Assembly: GCA_037783545.1 (NCBI GenBank)
Contig: JBBELK010000921.1
Location: 1,054,001-1,118,000, forward strand
Length of the DNA stretch: 64,000 nucleotides
From: Henricia sp. BOLD:AAB3569
Taxonomy: Eukaryota; Echinodermata; Asteroidea; Spinulosida; Echinasteridae
Direction: 5' to 3'
The notes under the pieces are model-generated. The model worked only from the letters and a program-made list of their open reading frames with translations, did not search any database and was not told where the DNA came from. Made by a program: the position numbers and the translations under genes. Positions 1-11,235 of the stretch are shown here, piece after piece (within the stretch, counting starts at the first letter, position 1; the number at the start of each line of letters is the position of its first letter).

Positions 1-663
1 GCCATCATAGTATTATACACGCTGGTGAAAGTCTGCTATAGGACCTATGCCTGTACTTAGTTTCTTAAAGATTCAGCTTGGTTTGATGGGCATTGTTGCT
101 CAATAAGTGCACAAATTGAGATTTTCGTTTTCGTTGAACTTTGACCTCAGATTGACCCCAGAAGGAAAGGTCAGATGAAAATGCCCACACAAAGAAAATT
201 GTAGGCCATGATCTGATATATAAGCCTGTAAAATAAGAAGATCATGGGTCACGTGGTTTTCCAGGCGGAAGCATTTTAACATATGCATAGTTTGGTCATT
301 TTTGGCTTGTAATTTGATACCTGATGACGTCATTATGACGTCACACTTCTATGCACACCTTCACATTGGGGTTGATGTTCCTACCAAGTTTCAAGTTGAT
401 AGCTTGAACCGTTTTGATGAAAAGCTCTGGAAACGTTTGAGTGGAAAAAGAAGAAGAAAAAAAAAAAAAAGACAAATAAATCGTACAATAGTAATAGGTG
501 ATCGGGCTGTTGGCCCGATCACCTAACTAGAGGTATGACGTTTGTTGTTACAAACGCCAGGTGATCGGGTTAAATGAACATTTTGTGATGAATTTCAGAC
601 GTTGTTATCACCTGTGGAATGGCAAAAATGGAAGTTACACTATAATCCGGTAACTAATATCTC
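1..663 (+). repeat. Composite TGACGTCA-rich module array, partial copy at left edge
   Basis: The window opens inside a copy of a module family that recurs at 1561-5893, 7063-11235, 34440-38235 and, inverted, 38446-47149. Readable blocks in order are: a block with CTGGTGAAAGTCTGC, a GAAGGAAGGGTCAGATG-like stretch, the E-box-containing GGGTCACGTGGTTTTCC, paired TGACGTCA palindromes near 325-340, a CACATTGGGGTTGATG block, a purine tract at about 436-475, and hairpins at 495-525 and 535-565. No transposase or reverse transcriptase is encoded. The small ORF here is a by-product of the repeat. Confidence 0.85.
495..525. repeat. Perfect 31-nt hairpin, 13-bp stem and 5-nt loop
   Basis: The arms are TAGGTGATCGGGC and its reverse complement around a TGTTG loop. 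The same hairpin recurs at 5894-5924, 38298-38328, 38358-38388, 38415-38445 and 45111-45141, each next to a purine/pyrimidine tract of the module family. It is followed by AACTAG here. A hairpin just before CTRR resembles a Helitron 3' end, but the sequence after it is also shared between copies, so this is not a proven terminus. Confidence 0.9.
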
Positions 664-957
664 CTCCCTGCATATCCGCCATAGCTGGGGGGCGTCCAGT
701 GCATTGGCTGTGCGTTTTGTGTTGCTGTTAGAACGAAAAGCGCTCATCCATTACATGCACGAACGAGCCTCCTTCGCGTATACGCGACGCGCCCGCCTTT
801 GCGTACACGCGACGCGCCCGCCTTTGCGCGCACACAACCCTACAAAGACGCGCAACTTGTTCGAAGTAAACAAATGCAGCTTCAGCAACAGCAAAAACAT
901 ACAGTTCATTCAGTGGAAGCCCCCCAGCTATGGCGGATATACAGGGAAGAAGACCTT
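664..957. mobile_element. MITE with about 29-bp terminal inverted repeats
   Basis: The left end reads CTCCCTGCATATCCGCCATA and continues AGCTGGGGGG. The right end (about 918-957) is its near-perfect inverse with one or two changes. The roughly 230-bp interior is GC-rich and holds a direct repeat of GACGCGCCCGCCTTTGCG. In other module copies (for example about 3925 and 9260) only the left terminus remains and is fused directly to GTTGATAGCTTGCACC, so those are truncated derivatives. The ORF across it is not considered coding. Confidence 0.7.
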
Positions 958-1560
958 GGATTGCGGCAAATTGTATCTGAAGAATGAAATTGACCCGAAC
1001 GTGCAACGTCACAACATCATTACCCACGCCACTCTACACGTAAACATTTTGAAAACAGAATCGAAAACAAACTGTCAACTGAGCCAATGAGCGCTAGGTA
1101 CTTGTTTTGCACGCGCGCGTGCATGCAAGCATAGATGCAAGTCACGTATATTTCCCACAGGACAAATTGACCAATCACATGGCTTGCGGCGTTATGGCCT
1201 CGTTCATTACCAACGTAGGTACTGCACTTACATTTACTTCTAAAAAACCCAATTGAGCTTCATGTAAATACGTTTATATTTGACACAAATTGTTTATTAC
1301 ATCCAAGTTTTATACGGAACGAATATAATTCCCATTTGACTTAATTTAGATACTGTTTAATTTACCCAGTGAATTCAAAAGCGAAATCCTACTCCCTTAA
1401 TTGTAGGAGCTCACGGCGTAATTTGTATAGCGTGACCTGCACGTGACTGGCTGATTACTGCTACCACCAGCGGTGTCAGTTCGAAAAACGCCAAGTGAAT
1501 AACTCACTCTGCGCGTGTAGACTCTGCTCAAGTCACCAAAATCGTCAAATTCACGAGGCC
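958..1560. other. Unassigned stretch
   Basis: I see no gene, RNA or clear repeat. There are short alternating CG/CA runs (GCACGCGCGCGTGCATGC near 1110) and AT-rich DNA. It separates two copies of the module family. Confidence 0.5.
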
Positions 1561-3774
1561 TTGACAAAAGGCTACCTTTGGGCCTATGCCTGTATCTAAT
1601 TTTTTTAAAGATTCAGCTTGGTTTCATGGGCATTGTTGCTCAGTAAGTGAAAAAAATAGAGATTTTAGCGTTCGTTGAACCTTGATCTTCAATGCATAGT
1701 TCCGATTTTGCCCAGTTAACCCCGCCCCCTTGGACATTGTTGCTATGGCTCACACGTTATCGTCAAAAATGGCGACACACAACGCACAAAGCAATGGGAC
1801 TTTCAACGGAAAGCACAGATTCATTGAAACAAACTCAAAGGTATTTATGTTTCAGGGTCAACAGTTATTTTAGAACACACTGAGTAAAGGACCAGTAATA
1901 CAGGGATATCATATCATCACGAAATATAGCTTTCGTACCTTTGAGCAACGAAACGACCGGCCTTGAAACCAAAAATTCACCCGGATCGTCGCATACAACA
2001 CTGTACAAATTGTATGGGGCCGGCAGAACATATCGCGTGATCATGTTGTTGTGAGCGTACAGTGCACTTTGACCTATGTGGGTGACATCTGCTAGCTCTG
2101 TTGTGATTGGTCGCCGGGTTCGGTTGATTGACAGGTCGGAACTATGCATTGACCCCAGAAGGAAGGGTCAGATGGAAATGATGTCACACTTGTATGCACA
2201 CCTTCACATTGGGGTTGATATTCCTACCAAGTTTCAAGTTGATAGCTTGCACCGTTTTGAGATATGAATTGTTGAAATAATAACCTTTGAAATCTTGTAA
2301 TGTGACACCTGTGACGACATCATGACGTCACAATTTTGTGCACAAATTGTTGAACAATATGTTGAACATCAAGTTCTTAAATGTGGCGAAGGAATCATAC
2401 CAATATCTGTTGTAGTTTTCAAGATACAGCATTTTAAAACAATTCAGCTCCAAATTTGCGTAATTTGACACCACATTACGTAACCACCGTCCATGTAATG
2501 ACGTCACCAATGGTATAGTCAAAAGGTCCACATGTGTGGAAACATTTCGTTCCGTAGAAATATGGTCAAATTCACTACCACTTTGAATCTATTTGCATTC
2601 AAAATGCTAAAAAATTGCACATTTTCGAACAACTTCCGGTTTGGACCGGAAGTAGGTGTCACACAGGGGTCATAACATCGTATGATTTGTTCAGTTCATT
2701 TAGACTTATCATGTTGTGAAAGAATTGTTCAAGTATCTATTACGGTTCTTGAGATATGAATTTTGAAAATAATAACCTTTGAATTTTTGTAATTTGACAC
2801 CTGATGACGTCATGATTACGTCACACTTGATGCCATCATGATGCTATACATGCTGGTGAAAGTCTGCCGTAGGGCCTATGTCTGTATCTAATTTACTAAC
2901 GATTCAGCTTGGTTTGATGGGCATTGTTACTGGTAAGTGTAAAAACTGAGATTTCCGTTTTCGTTGAACTTTGACCTCCAATTGACCCCAGAAGGAAGGG
3001 TCAGATGAAAATGCCCACACAAAGAAAGTTGTAGCACAGAATGTCATCTATAAACCTGCCAAATACGAAGATCCTGGGTCACGTGGTTTTCGAGATGGAA
3101 GCATTTTAAAATATGCATATTTTGGTTTTTTGGGAGGTGTAATTTGATACTTGATGACGTCACGATGACGTCACGCTTGATACCATCATAATATTATACA
3201 CGCTGGTGAAAGTCTGCCATAGGACCTATGCCTGTACTTAGTTTCTTAAAGATTCAGCTTGGTTTGATGGGCATTGGTGCTCAATAAGTGCAAAAATTGA
3301 GATTTTCGTTTTCGTTGAACTTTGACCTCAAATTGACCACAGAAGGAAGGGTCAGATGAAAATGCCCACACGAAGAAAATTGTTGGCCATGATATGATCT
3401 ATAAGCCTACCAAATACAAAGATCATGGGTCACGTGGTTTTCCAGACGGAAGCATTTTAAAACATGCATATTTTGGTAATTTTTGGTTTGTAATTTGATA
3501 CCTAATGACGTCACAATGACGTCACACTTGTATGCACATCTTCACATTGGGGTTGATGTTCCTACCAAGTTTTAAGTTGATAGCTTGAGCCGTTTTGAAG
3601 AAAAGCTCTGGAAACGTTTGAGTGGAAAAAGAAAAAGAAAAAAACAAAAAAAACAAAAATAAAACTAGAGGTATGACGTTTGTTGTTACAAACGCCAGGT
3701 GATCGGGTTAAATGAACATTTTGTGATGAATTTCAGACGTTGTTATCACCTGTGGAATGGCAAAAATGGAAGTT
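1561..3774 (+). repeat. Module array, + orientation, interrupted by a MITE at 1694-2147
   Basis: The order is: partial module to 1693, MITE, then the GAAGGAAGGGTCAGATG block, the TTGATAGCTTGCACCG block, a module with ACTTCCGGT..ACCGGAAGT (about 2630-2653), two CTGGTGAAAGTCTGCC modules (about 2850 and 3205), the purine tract at about 3630 and the second hairpin (GACGTTTGT..ACAAACGCC). TGACGTCA palindromes lie between modules. The segment from about 2270 is repeated about 5.3 kb downstream. Confidence 0.85.
1694..2147. mobile_element. MITE inserted in module array, AT target duplication
   Basis: Terminal inverted repeats are GCATAGTTCCGA at the left and its inverse at the right. The flanking module normally reads TTTGACCTCCAATTGACCCC. 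Here it is split as ..CAAT|element|ATTGACC.., giving a 2-bp AT duplication and a clean empty site in the sister copies. There is no coding capacity. Superfamily not assigned. Confidence 0.75.
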
Positions 3775-3897
3775 CAGCAGCCGATTTCACGAAACTTTAC
3801 GCAATTGCGCAAGTCCACTTACGCCATTACTTGCGCAATAACTTATGGCGTAAGTGGACTTGCGCAATTGCGTAAAGTTTCGTGAAATCGGCTGCTG
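3775..3897. mobile_element. 123-bp perfect fold-back MITE (CAGCAGCCG type), copy 1
   Basis: Two 53-bp arms starting CAGCAGCCGATTTCACG are exact inverse complements around a 17-nt loop. It sits in the module between ATGGCAAAAATGGAAGTT and TACACTAATCCGG. The copy at about 635-645 reads straight through this point, so the insertion is documented within the window. Other copies are at 9100-9222, 41816-41938 and 44011-44133. The target duplication is unclear (2-3 bp at most). Confidence 0.9.
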
Positions 3898-5893
3898 TAT
3901 ACACTAATCCGGTAACTAATATCTCCTCCCTGCATATCCGCCATAGCTGGGGGTTGATAGCTTGCACCGTTTTGAGATATGAATTGTTGAAATAATAACC
4001 TTTGAAATCTTGTAATGTGACACCTGTGACGACATCATGACGTCACAATTTTGTGCACAAATTGTTCAACAATTTGATAAACATCAAGTTCTTAAATGTG
4101 GCGAAAGAATCATGCAAATATCTGCTGTAGTTCTCAAGATACAGCATTTTAAAACATCTCAGCTCCAAATTTGCGTGATTTGACACCACATTACGTAACC
4201 ACCGTTAATGTAATGACGTCACCAATGGTATAGTCAAAAGGTCCACATGTGTGGAAACATTTCGTTCCGTAGAAATATGGTCAAAATCACTACCACTTTG
4301 AATCTATTTGCATTCAAAATGCTAAAAAATTGCACATTTTCGAACAACTTCCGGTTTGGACCGGAAGTAGGCGTCACACAGGGGTCATGACATCGTATGA
4401 TTTGTTCAGTTCATTTAGACTTATCATGTTGTGAAAGAATTGTTCAAGTATCTATTACGGTTCTTGAGATATGAATTTTGAAAATAATAACCTTTGAATT
4501 TTTGTAATTTGACACCTGTGACGATATCATGACGTCACAATGTTGTGCACAAATTGTTCAACAATTTGATAAACATCAAGTTCTTAGATGTGGCGAAAGA
4601 ATCATGCAAATATCTGCTGTAGTTCTCAAGATACAGCATTTTAAAACAATTCAGCTCCAAATTTGCGTATTTTGACGCCACATTACGTAACCACCGTCCA
4701 TGTGATGACGTCACAAATGGTATAGTCAAAAAGTCTACATGTGTGGAAACATTTCGTTCCGTAGAAATATGGTCAAATTCACTACCACTTTGAATCTATT
4801 TGCATTCAAAACGCTTACAAAATGCACATTTTCGAACAACTTCCGGTTTGGACCGGAAGTAGGCGTTACACAGGAGTCATGACATCGTATGATTTGTTCA
4901 GTTCATTTAGACTTATCATGTTGTGAAAGAATTGTTCAAGTATCTATTACGGTTCTTGAGATATGAATTTTGGAAATAATAACCTTTGAATTTTTGTAAT
5001 TTGACACCTGATGACGTCATGATTACGTCACACTTGATGCCATCGTGATACTATACATTCTGGTGAAAGTCTGCCGTAGGGCCTATGTCTGTATCTAATT
5101 TACTAACGATTCAGCTTGGTTTGATAGGCATTGTTGCTGGTAAGTGTAAAAACTGAGATTCTCAGTTTCGTTGAACTTTGACCTCCAATTGACCCCAGAA
5201 GGAAGGGTCAGATGAAAATGCCCACACAAAGAAAATTGTAGCACAGAATGTCATCTGTAAACCTGCCAAATACGAAGATCCTGGGTCACGTGGTTTTCAA
5301 GACGGAAGCATTTTAAAATATGCATATTTTGTTTTTTTGGGGGGTGTAATTTGATACTTGATGACGTCACGATGACGTCACGCTTGATGCCATCATAATA
5401 TTATACACGCTGGTGAAAGTCTGCCATAGGACCTATGCCTGTACTTAGTTACTTAAAGATTCAGCTTGGTTTGATGGGCATTGTTGCTCAATAAGTGCAA
5501 AAATTGCGATTTTCGTTTTCGTTGAACTTTGACCTCAGATTGACCCCAGAAGGAAGGGTCAGATGAAAATGCCCACACGAAGAAAATCGTAGGCCATGAT
5601 CTTATCTATAAGCCTGCTAAATACGAAAATCATGGGTCACGTGGTTTTCCAGACGGAAGCATTTTAAAACATGCATATTTTAGTCATTTTTGGGTTGTAA
5701 TTTGATACCCAATGACGTCACAATGACGTCACCCTTGTATGCACACCTTCACATTGGGGTTGATGTTCCTACAAAGTTTCAAGTTGATAGCTTGAACCGT
5801 TTTGAAGAAAAGCTCTGGAAACGTTTGAGTGGAAAAAGAAAAAGAAAAAGAAAAAAAAAAAAAAAAAAAGACAAAGAAATCGTACGAGAGTAA
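3898..5893 (+). repeat. Module array, + orientation
   Basis: Starts with the GGTAACTAATATCTCC/TATCCGCCATAGCTGG remnant and TTGATAGCTTGCACCG. Two ACTTCCGGT/ACCGGAAGT modules (near 4345 and 4840), two CTGGTGAAAGTCTGCC modules (near 5060 and 5410), the CACATTGGGGTTGATG block and a purine tract (about 5835-5870) follow. It is nearly identical to 9223-11170, which indicates a recent segmental duplication. Confidence 0.85.
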
Positions 5894-5924
5894 TAGGTGA
5901 TCGGGCTGTTGGCCCGATCACCTA
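5894..5924. repeat. 31-nt hairpin, AGGTGATCGGGC stem
   Basis: Same 13-bp stem and TGTTG loop as 495-525, again placed after a purine tract and followed by AACTAG. A second small hairpin (GCGTTTGT/ACAAACGC) follows at about 5936-5958. Confidence 0.9.
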
Positions 5925-6645
5925 ACTAGAGCTTCGCGTTTGTGTTTTTTACAAACGCAAGGTGATCGGGTGACATAAACATTGAAATGATGATGACGAC
6001 ACAGTTTTGAGATTGTTTGAAAACTTGAGTTGTTTGATGTTGAAAAAGTATTGGAATTCTCAAGACATGACTCTGACTATTCAACGCTAAAATTGTGTAT
6101 CTGATGACGTCATAATTGTCAATCTCATCATAACGTTACTATTGTGTGCACAGATTGTTCAAGTATCTACTGAAGAACAAGTTTTGACATGTATATGTGG
6201 TGAAAGAATCTTTTCAATATCTATTACAGTTCTAAAGATGTTGTCATTTGAGATCATATTACTGTAGTATATCGCCGTGTGGGGAGTTGGGGTTCAATTG
6301 CATCTAGAATAAACTGACGCTCCAGTCAACTTGAGTTGCGGTCCAGCATGTCCATTTTATTTCCAACACAGCAACGATTTCCAGCATGTCACATTCACAG
6401 TTTTCGGGGAGAAGACATATTTACTCTGGTCCGCCGACTAAGGCTAGCCGTACATAATTACACCCAAGATACAACAGCTAAGTCACCAAAAGTAAATGTC
6501 CTTGTGCTATCAAGTGTTCATTCAACTTTCCTGGCGATGATGCCACGGAAACTAGCAGTTTTACATCTTCAAAAGTCAAATTTTCTCGGTTGTAAATCAA
6601 GCCCTGCTTATTATGTCTTGTCTGTCTGACTTATTAGGGAGGTTT
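5925..6645. other. Diverged module tail and unassigned sequence
   Basis: 5925-5975 is the GCGTTTGT/ACAAACGC hairpin plus AAGGTGATCGGG. After that, 5976-6590 holds scattered weak resemblance to modules (GACGTCATAATTG, TATCTATTACAGTTCTAAAGA) and no recognisable gene. From about 6590 (AAATCAAGCCCTGCTTATTA) it matches 36263 onward. Confidence 0.55.
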
Positions 6646-7062
6646 CGCAAGCCGACGGATACGCGTACGCAAACGTTTAGCTATCCGTAACCGTTAGTGG
6701 CATTTCTCTGGTTTCGCAACTTCAAAACTACAGCGTGTTAGCTTAAAGGCGTCTATTTCCGACAGCGGGAAAACTACCCGGCACAACACGGCTTTAATAC
6801 TAATTTTACTTTCAATCCAAAGCTTTGAAATGCACAAAAAGTTCGTAGACATTCATAATTCATAACCTGGCTACGTAAACGCAACGAAAAATAAGTTAAA
6901 ACACTAGAAATCCGAAATTTCACTACGCGTTTAGTGCTTACGCATAGCGACCTCGATACGCGTGCCGTGCAAACGCGTAGCAGATAGTGAGACGCGTATG
7001 ACGTCACAACCTGTGACGTAACCGTCGCGCTATCCGTATCCGTGCGCTTGCGAAACCTCTCT
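6646..7062. mobile_element. 417-bp MITE, inverted repeats AGGGAGGTTTCGCAAGC, ATT target duplication
   Basis: The left end AGGGAGGTTTCGCAAG and the right end are inverse copies with few mismatches, and the interior repeats GATACG/CGTACGCAAACG motifs. The paralogous locus at about 36297-36310 lacks it and reads CTGACTTATTCACTAC. Here the same string is split with ATT on both sides. This gives a filled and an empty site in one window. Confidence 0.8.
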
Positions 7063-9099
7063 ATTCACTACACGCGCACGTACGTACGTGTATCATTGGC
7101 CGTGTGGCCCAGACATCCTCCTTAAAAAGATACATTATGACCTCTGACCCAAGACAGGCCGCCTAGATACAAGTTCTATTATTAGAAGTCGAGCACTATA
7201 TATGGGCGCAAATCGTCAGATTAGTGGAGGCTTGGCATAGCGCCCTCAAACGACTGAGTTAGCTTAATTATCAAGGGACCCAACAAATAATTTCTCCACA
7301 TTACGTAACCACCGTACACGTGATGACGTCATCAGTGGTATATATGTAGTCATAAATTCCACATGTGAGGGAACATTTCGTTCCGTAGAACTATGGTCAA
7401 ATTCCCTACCACTAGCTTTGGCTCTATTTGCATTCAAAGTGCTAAAAAAGTGTACATTTTCGAACCTCTTCCGGTTTGGACCGGAGGTTTGGGTCACACA
7501 GGGGTCATGCCATTGTATGATTTGTTCAGTTCATTGCGACCTATCATGCTGTGAAAGAATTTTTGAAGTATCTATTACGATTCTTGAGATATGAATTTTT
7601 GAAATAATAACCATTTAATTTTTGTAATTTGACACCTGTGACGATATCATGACGTCACAATGTTGTGCACAAATTGTCCAACAATTTGATAAACATCAAG
7701 TTCTTAAATGTGGCGAAAGAATCATGCAAATATCTGTTGTAGTTCTCAAGATACAGCATTTTAAAACAATTCAGCTCCAAATTTGCGTATTTTGACACCA
7801 CATTACGTAACTACCGTCCATGTGATGACGTCACCAATGGTATAGTCAAAAAGTCCACATGTGTGGAAACATTTCGTTCCGTAGAAATAGGTCAAATTCA
7901 CTACCACTTTGAATCTATTTGCATTCAAAACGCTTTAAAAAATGCACATTTTCGAACAACTTCCGGTTTGGACCGGAAGTACATGTAGGCGTCACACAGG
8001 GGTCATGACATTGTATGATTTGTTCTGTTCATTTAGACTTATCATGTTGTGAAAGAATTGTTCAAGTATCTATTACGGTTCTTGAGATATGAATTTTGGA
8101 AATAATAACTTTGAATTTTTGTAATTTGACACCTGATGACGTCATGATTACGTCACACTTGATGCCATCATGATACTATACATTCTGGTGAAAGTCTGCC
8201 GTAGGGCCTATGTCTGTATCTAATTTACTAACGATTCAGCTTGGTTTGATAGGCATTGTTGCTGGTAAGTGTAAAAACTGAGATTCTCAGTTTCGTTGAA
8301 CTTTGACCTCCAATTGAACCCAGAAGGAAGGGTCAGATGAAAATGCCCACACAAAGAAAATTGTAGCACCGAATGTCATCTATAAACCTGCCAAATACGA
8401 AGATCCTGGGTCACGTGGTTTTCAAGACGGAAGCATTTTAAAATATGCATATTTTGTTTTTTTGGGGGGTGTAATTTGATACTTGATGACGTCACGATGA
8501 CGTCACGCTTGATGCCATCATAATATTATACACGCTGGTGAAAGTCTGCCATAGAACCTATGCCTGTACCTAGTTACTTAAAGATTCAGCTTGGTTTGAT
8601 GGGCATTGTTGCTCAATAAGTGCAAAAATTGAGATTTTCGTTTTCGTTGAACTTTGACCTCAGATTGACCCCAGAAGGAAGGGTCAGATGAAAATGCCCA
8701 CACAAAGAAAATTGTAGGCCATGATCCTATCTATAAGCCTGCTAAATACGAAAATCATGGGTCACGTGGTTTTCCAGACGGAAGCATTTTAAAACATGCA
8801 TATTTTAGTCATTTTTGGGTTGTAATTTGACACCCGATGACGTCACGGTGACGTCACACTTGTATGCACACCTTCACATTGGGGTTGATGTTCCTACCAA
8901 GTTTCAAGTTGATAGCTTGAACCGTTTCGAAGAAAAGCTCTGGAAACGTTTGAGTGGAAAAAGAAGAAAAAAAAAGAAAGAAAAAAAAACTAGAGGTATG
9001 ACGTTTGTTGTTACAAACGCCAGGTGATCGGGTTAAATGAACATTTTGTGATGAATTTCAGACGTTGTTATCACCTGTGGAATGGCAAAAATGGAAGTG
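7063..9099 (+). repeat. Module array, + orientation
   Basis: 7063-7290 is the segment shared with 36303-36520 (TGGCCGTGTGGCCCAGACAT, GGAGGCTTGGCATAGCGCCC). Then come an ACTTCCGGT-type module in a diverged subfamily (CTTCCGGTTTGGACCGGAGG near 7468), a standard one near 7960, two CTGGTGAAAGTCTGCC modules, the CACATTGGGGTTGATG block, a purine tract (8955-8990) and the GACGTTTGT hairpin. Confidence 0.85.
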
Positions 9100-9222
9100 C
9101 AGCAGCCGATTTCACGAAACTTTACGCAATTGCGCAAGTCCACTTACGCCATTACTTGCGCAATAACTTATGGCGTAAGTGGACTTGCGCAATTGCGTAA
9201 AGTTTCGTGAAATCGGCTGCTG
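9100..9222. mobile_element. 123-bp fold-back MITE (CAGCAGCCG type), copy 2
   Basis: Identical in structure to 3775-3897, in the same place of the module and at an offset of 5,325 bp. It was therefore probably duplicated together with its host segment rather than inserted twice. Confidence 0.9.
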
Positions 9223-11235
9223 TATACACTAATCCGGTAACTAATATCTCCTCCCTGCATATCCGCCATAGCTGGGGGTTGATAGCTTGCACCGTTTTGA
9301 GATATGAATTGTTGAAATAATAACCTTTGAAATCTTGTAATGTGACACCTGTGACGACATCATGACGTCACAATTTTGTGCACAAATTGTTCAACAATTT
9401 GATAAACATCAAGTTCTTAAATGTGGCGAAAGAATCATGCAAATATCTGCTGTAGTTCTCAAGATACAGCATTTTAAAACATCTCAGCTCCAAATTTGCG
9501 TGATTTGACACCACATTACGTAACCACCGTTCATGTAATGACGTCACCAATGGTATAGTCAAAAGGTCCACATGTGTGGAAACATTTCGTTCCGTAGAAA
9601 TATGGTCAAATTCACTACCACTTTGAATCTATTTGCATTCAAAATGCTAAAAAATTGCACATTTTCGAACAACTTCCGGTTTGGACCGGAAGTAGGCGTC
9701 ACACAGGGGTCATGACATCGTATGATTTGTTCAGTTCATTTAGACTTATCATGTTGTGAAAGAATTGTTCAAGTATCTATTACGGTTCTTGAGATATGGA
9801 TTTTGAAAATAATAACCTTTGAATTTTTGTAATTTGACACCTGTGACGATATCATGACGTCACAATGTTGTGCACAAATTGTTCAACAATTTGATAAACA
9901 TCAAGTTCTTAAATGTGGCGAAAGAATCATGCAAATATCTGCTGTAGTTCTCAAGATACAGCATTTTAAAACAATTCAGCTCCAAATTTGCGTATTTTGA
10001 CGCCACATTACGTAACCACCGTCCATGTGATGACGTCACAAATGGTATAGTCAAAAAGTCTACATGTGTGGAAACATTTCGTTCCGTAGAAATATGGTCA
10101 AATTCACTACCACTTTGAATCTATTTGCATTCAAAACGCTTACAAAATGCACATTTTCGAACAACTTCCGGTTTGGACCGGAAGTAGGCGTCACACAGGG
10201 GTCATGACATCGTATGATTTGTTCAGTTCATTTAGACTTATCATGTTGTGAAAGAATTGTTCAAGTATCTATTACGGTTCTTGAGATATGAATTTTGGAA
10301 ATAATAACCTTTGAATTTTTGTAATTTGACACCTGATGACGTCATGATTACGTCACACTTGATGCCATCGTGATACTATACATTCTGGTGAAAGTCTGCC
10401 GTAGGGCCTATGTCTGTATCTAATTTACTAACGATTCAGCTTGGTTTGATAGGCATTGTTGCTGGTAAGTGTAAAAACTGAGATTCTCAGTTTCGTTGAA
10501 CTTTGACCTCCAATTGACCCCAGAAGGAAGGGTCAGATGAAAATGCCCACACAAAGAAAATTGTAGCACAGAATGTCATCTGTAAACCTGCCAAATACGA
10601 AGATCCTGGGTCACGTGGTTTTCGAGACGGAAGCATTTTAAAATATGCATATTTTGGTTTTTTGGGAGGTGTAATTTGATACTTGATGACGTCACGATGA
10701 CGTCACGCTTGATGCCATCATAATATTAAACACGCTGGTGAAAGTCTGCTATAGGACCTATGCCTGTACTTAGTTTCTTAAAGATTCAGCTTGGTTTGAT
10801 GGGCATTGTTGCTCAATAAGTGCAAAAATTGAGATTTTCGTTTTCGTTGAACTTTGACCTCAGATTGACCCCAGAAGGAAGGGTCAGATGAAAATGCCCA
10901 CACGAAGAAAATTGTAGGCCATGATCTGATATATAAGCCTGTCAAATACGAAGATCATGGGTCACGTGGTTTTCCAGACGGAAGCATTTTAAAACATGCA
11001 TATTTTGGTCATTTTTGGTTTGTAATTTGATACCTAATGACGTCACAATGACGTCACACTTGTATGCACATCTTCACATTGGGGTTGATGTTCCTACCAA
11101 GTTTCAAGTTGATAGCTTGAACGGTTTTGAAGAAAACCTCTGGAAACGTTTGAGTGGAAGAAGAAAAAAAAAAAAAAACTAGAGCTTCGCGTTTGTGTTT
11201 TTTACAAACGCAAGGTGATCGGGCGGCATGAAAAG
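9223..11235 (+). repeat. Module array, + orientation, near-identical to 3898-5960
   Basis: Same module order as 3898-5960, including the rare variant AAAAAGTCTACATGTG. It ends with purine tract 11155-11178, CTAGAGCTTCGCG and the GCGTTTGT/ACAAACGC hairpin, then AAGGTGATCGGG at about 11212-11223. The 31-nt hairpin is missing here, unlike 5894-5924. Confidence 0.85.

Noticed and set aside
302-526. Recurring small ORF with HLHIGVDVPTKFQVDSLNRF (also near 5690, 8815, 38023 and inverted near 42037 and 45135)
   Set aside because: It exists wherever the CACATTGGGGTTGATG block is intact and ends in the purine tract as a lysine/arginine run. Conservation is that of the DNA repeat, and there is no sign of independent coding selection.
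602-1090. 162-residue ORF over the first MITE
   Set aside because: It crosses the MITE and unrelated flank and its start is in repeat DNA. No motif.
2328-2531. Recurring minus-strand or plus-strand ORFs with LNCFKMLYLENY (also 4535, 9368, 9860, 43180, 46314)
   Set aside because: Same reasoning: frame artefacts of the ACTTCCGGT module.
6336-6629. 97-residue ORF in the spacer before the 417-bp MITE
   Set aside because: No recognisable domain and no splice or promoter context. Its 3' part lies in a segment duplicated at 36263, where the frame is not preserved upstream.
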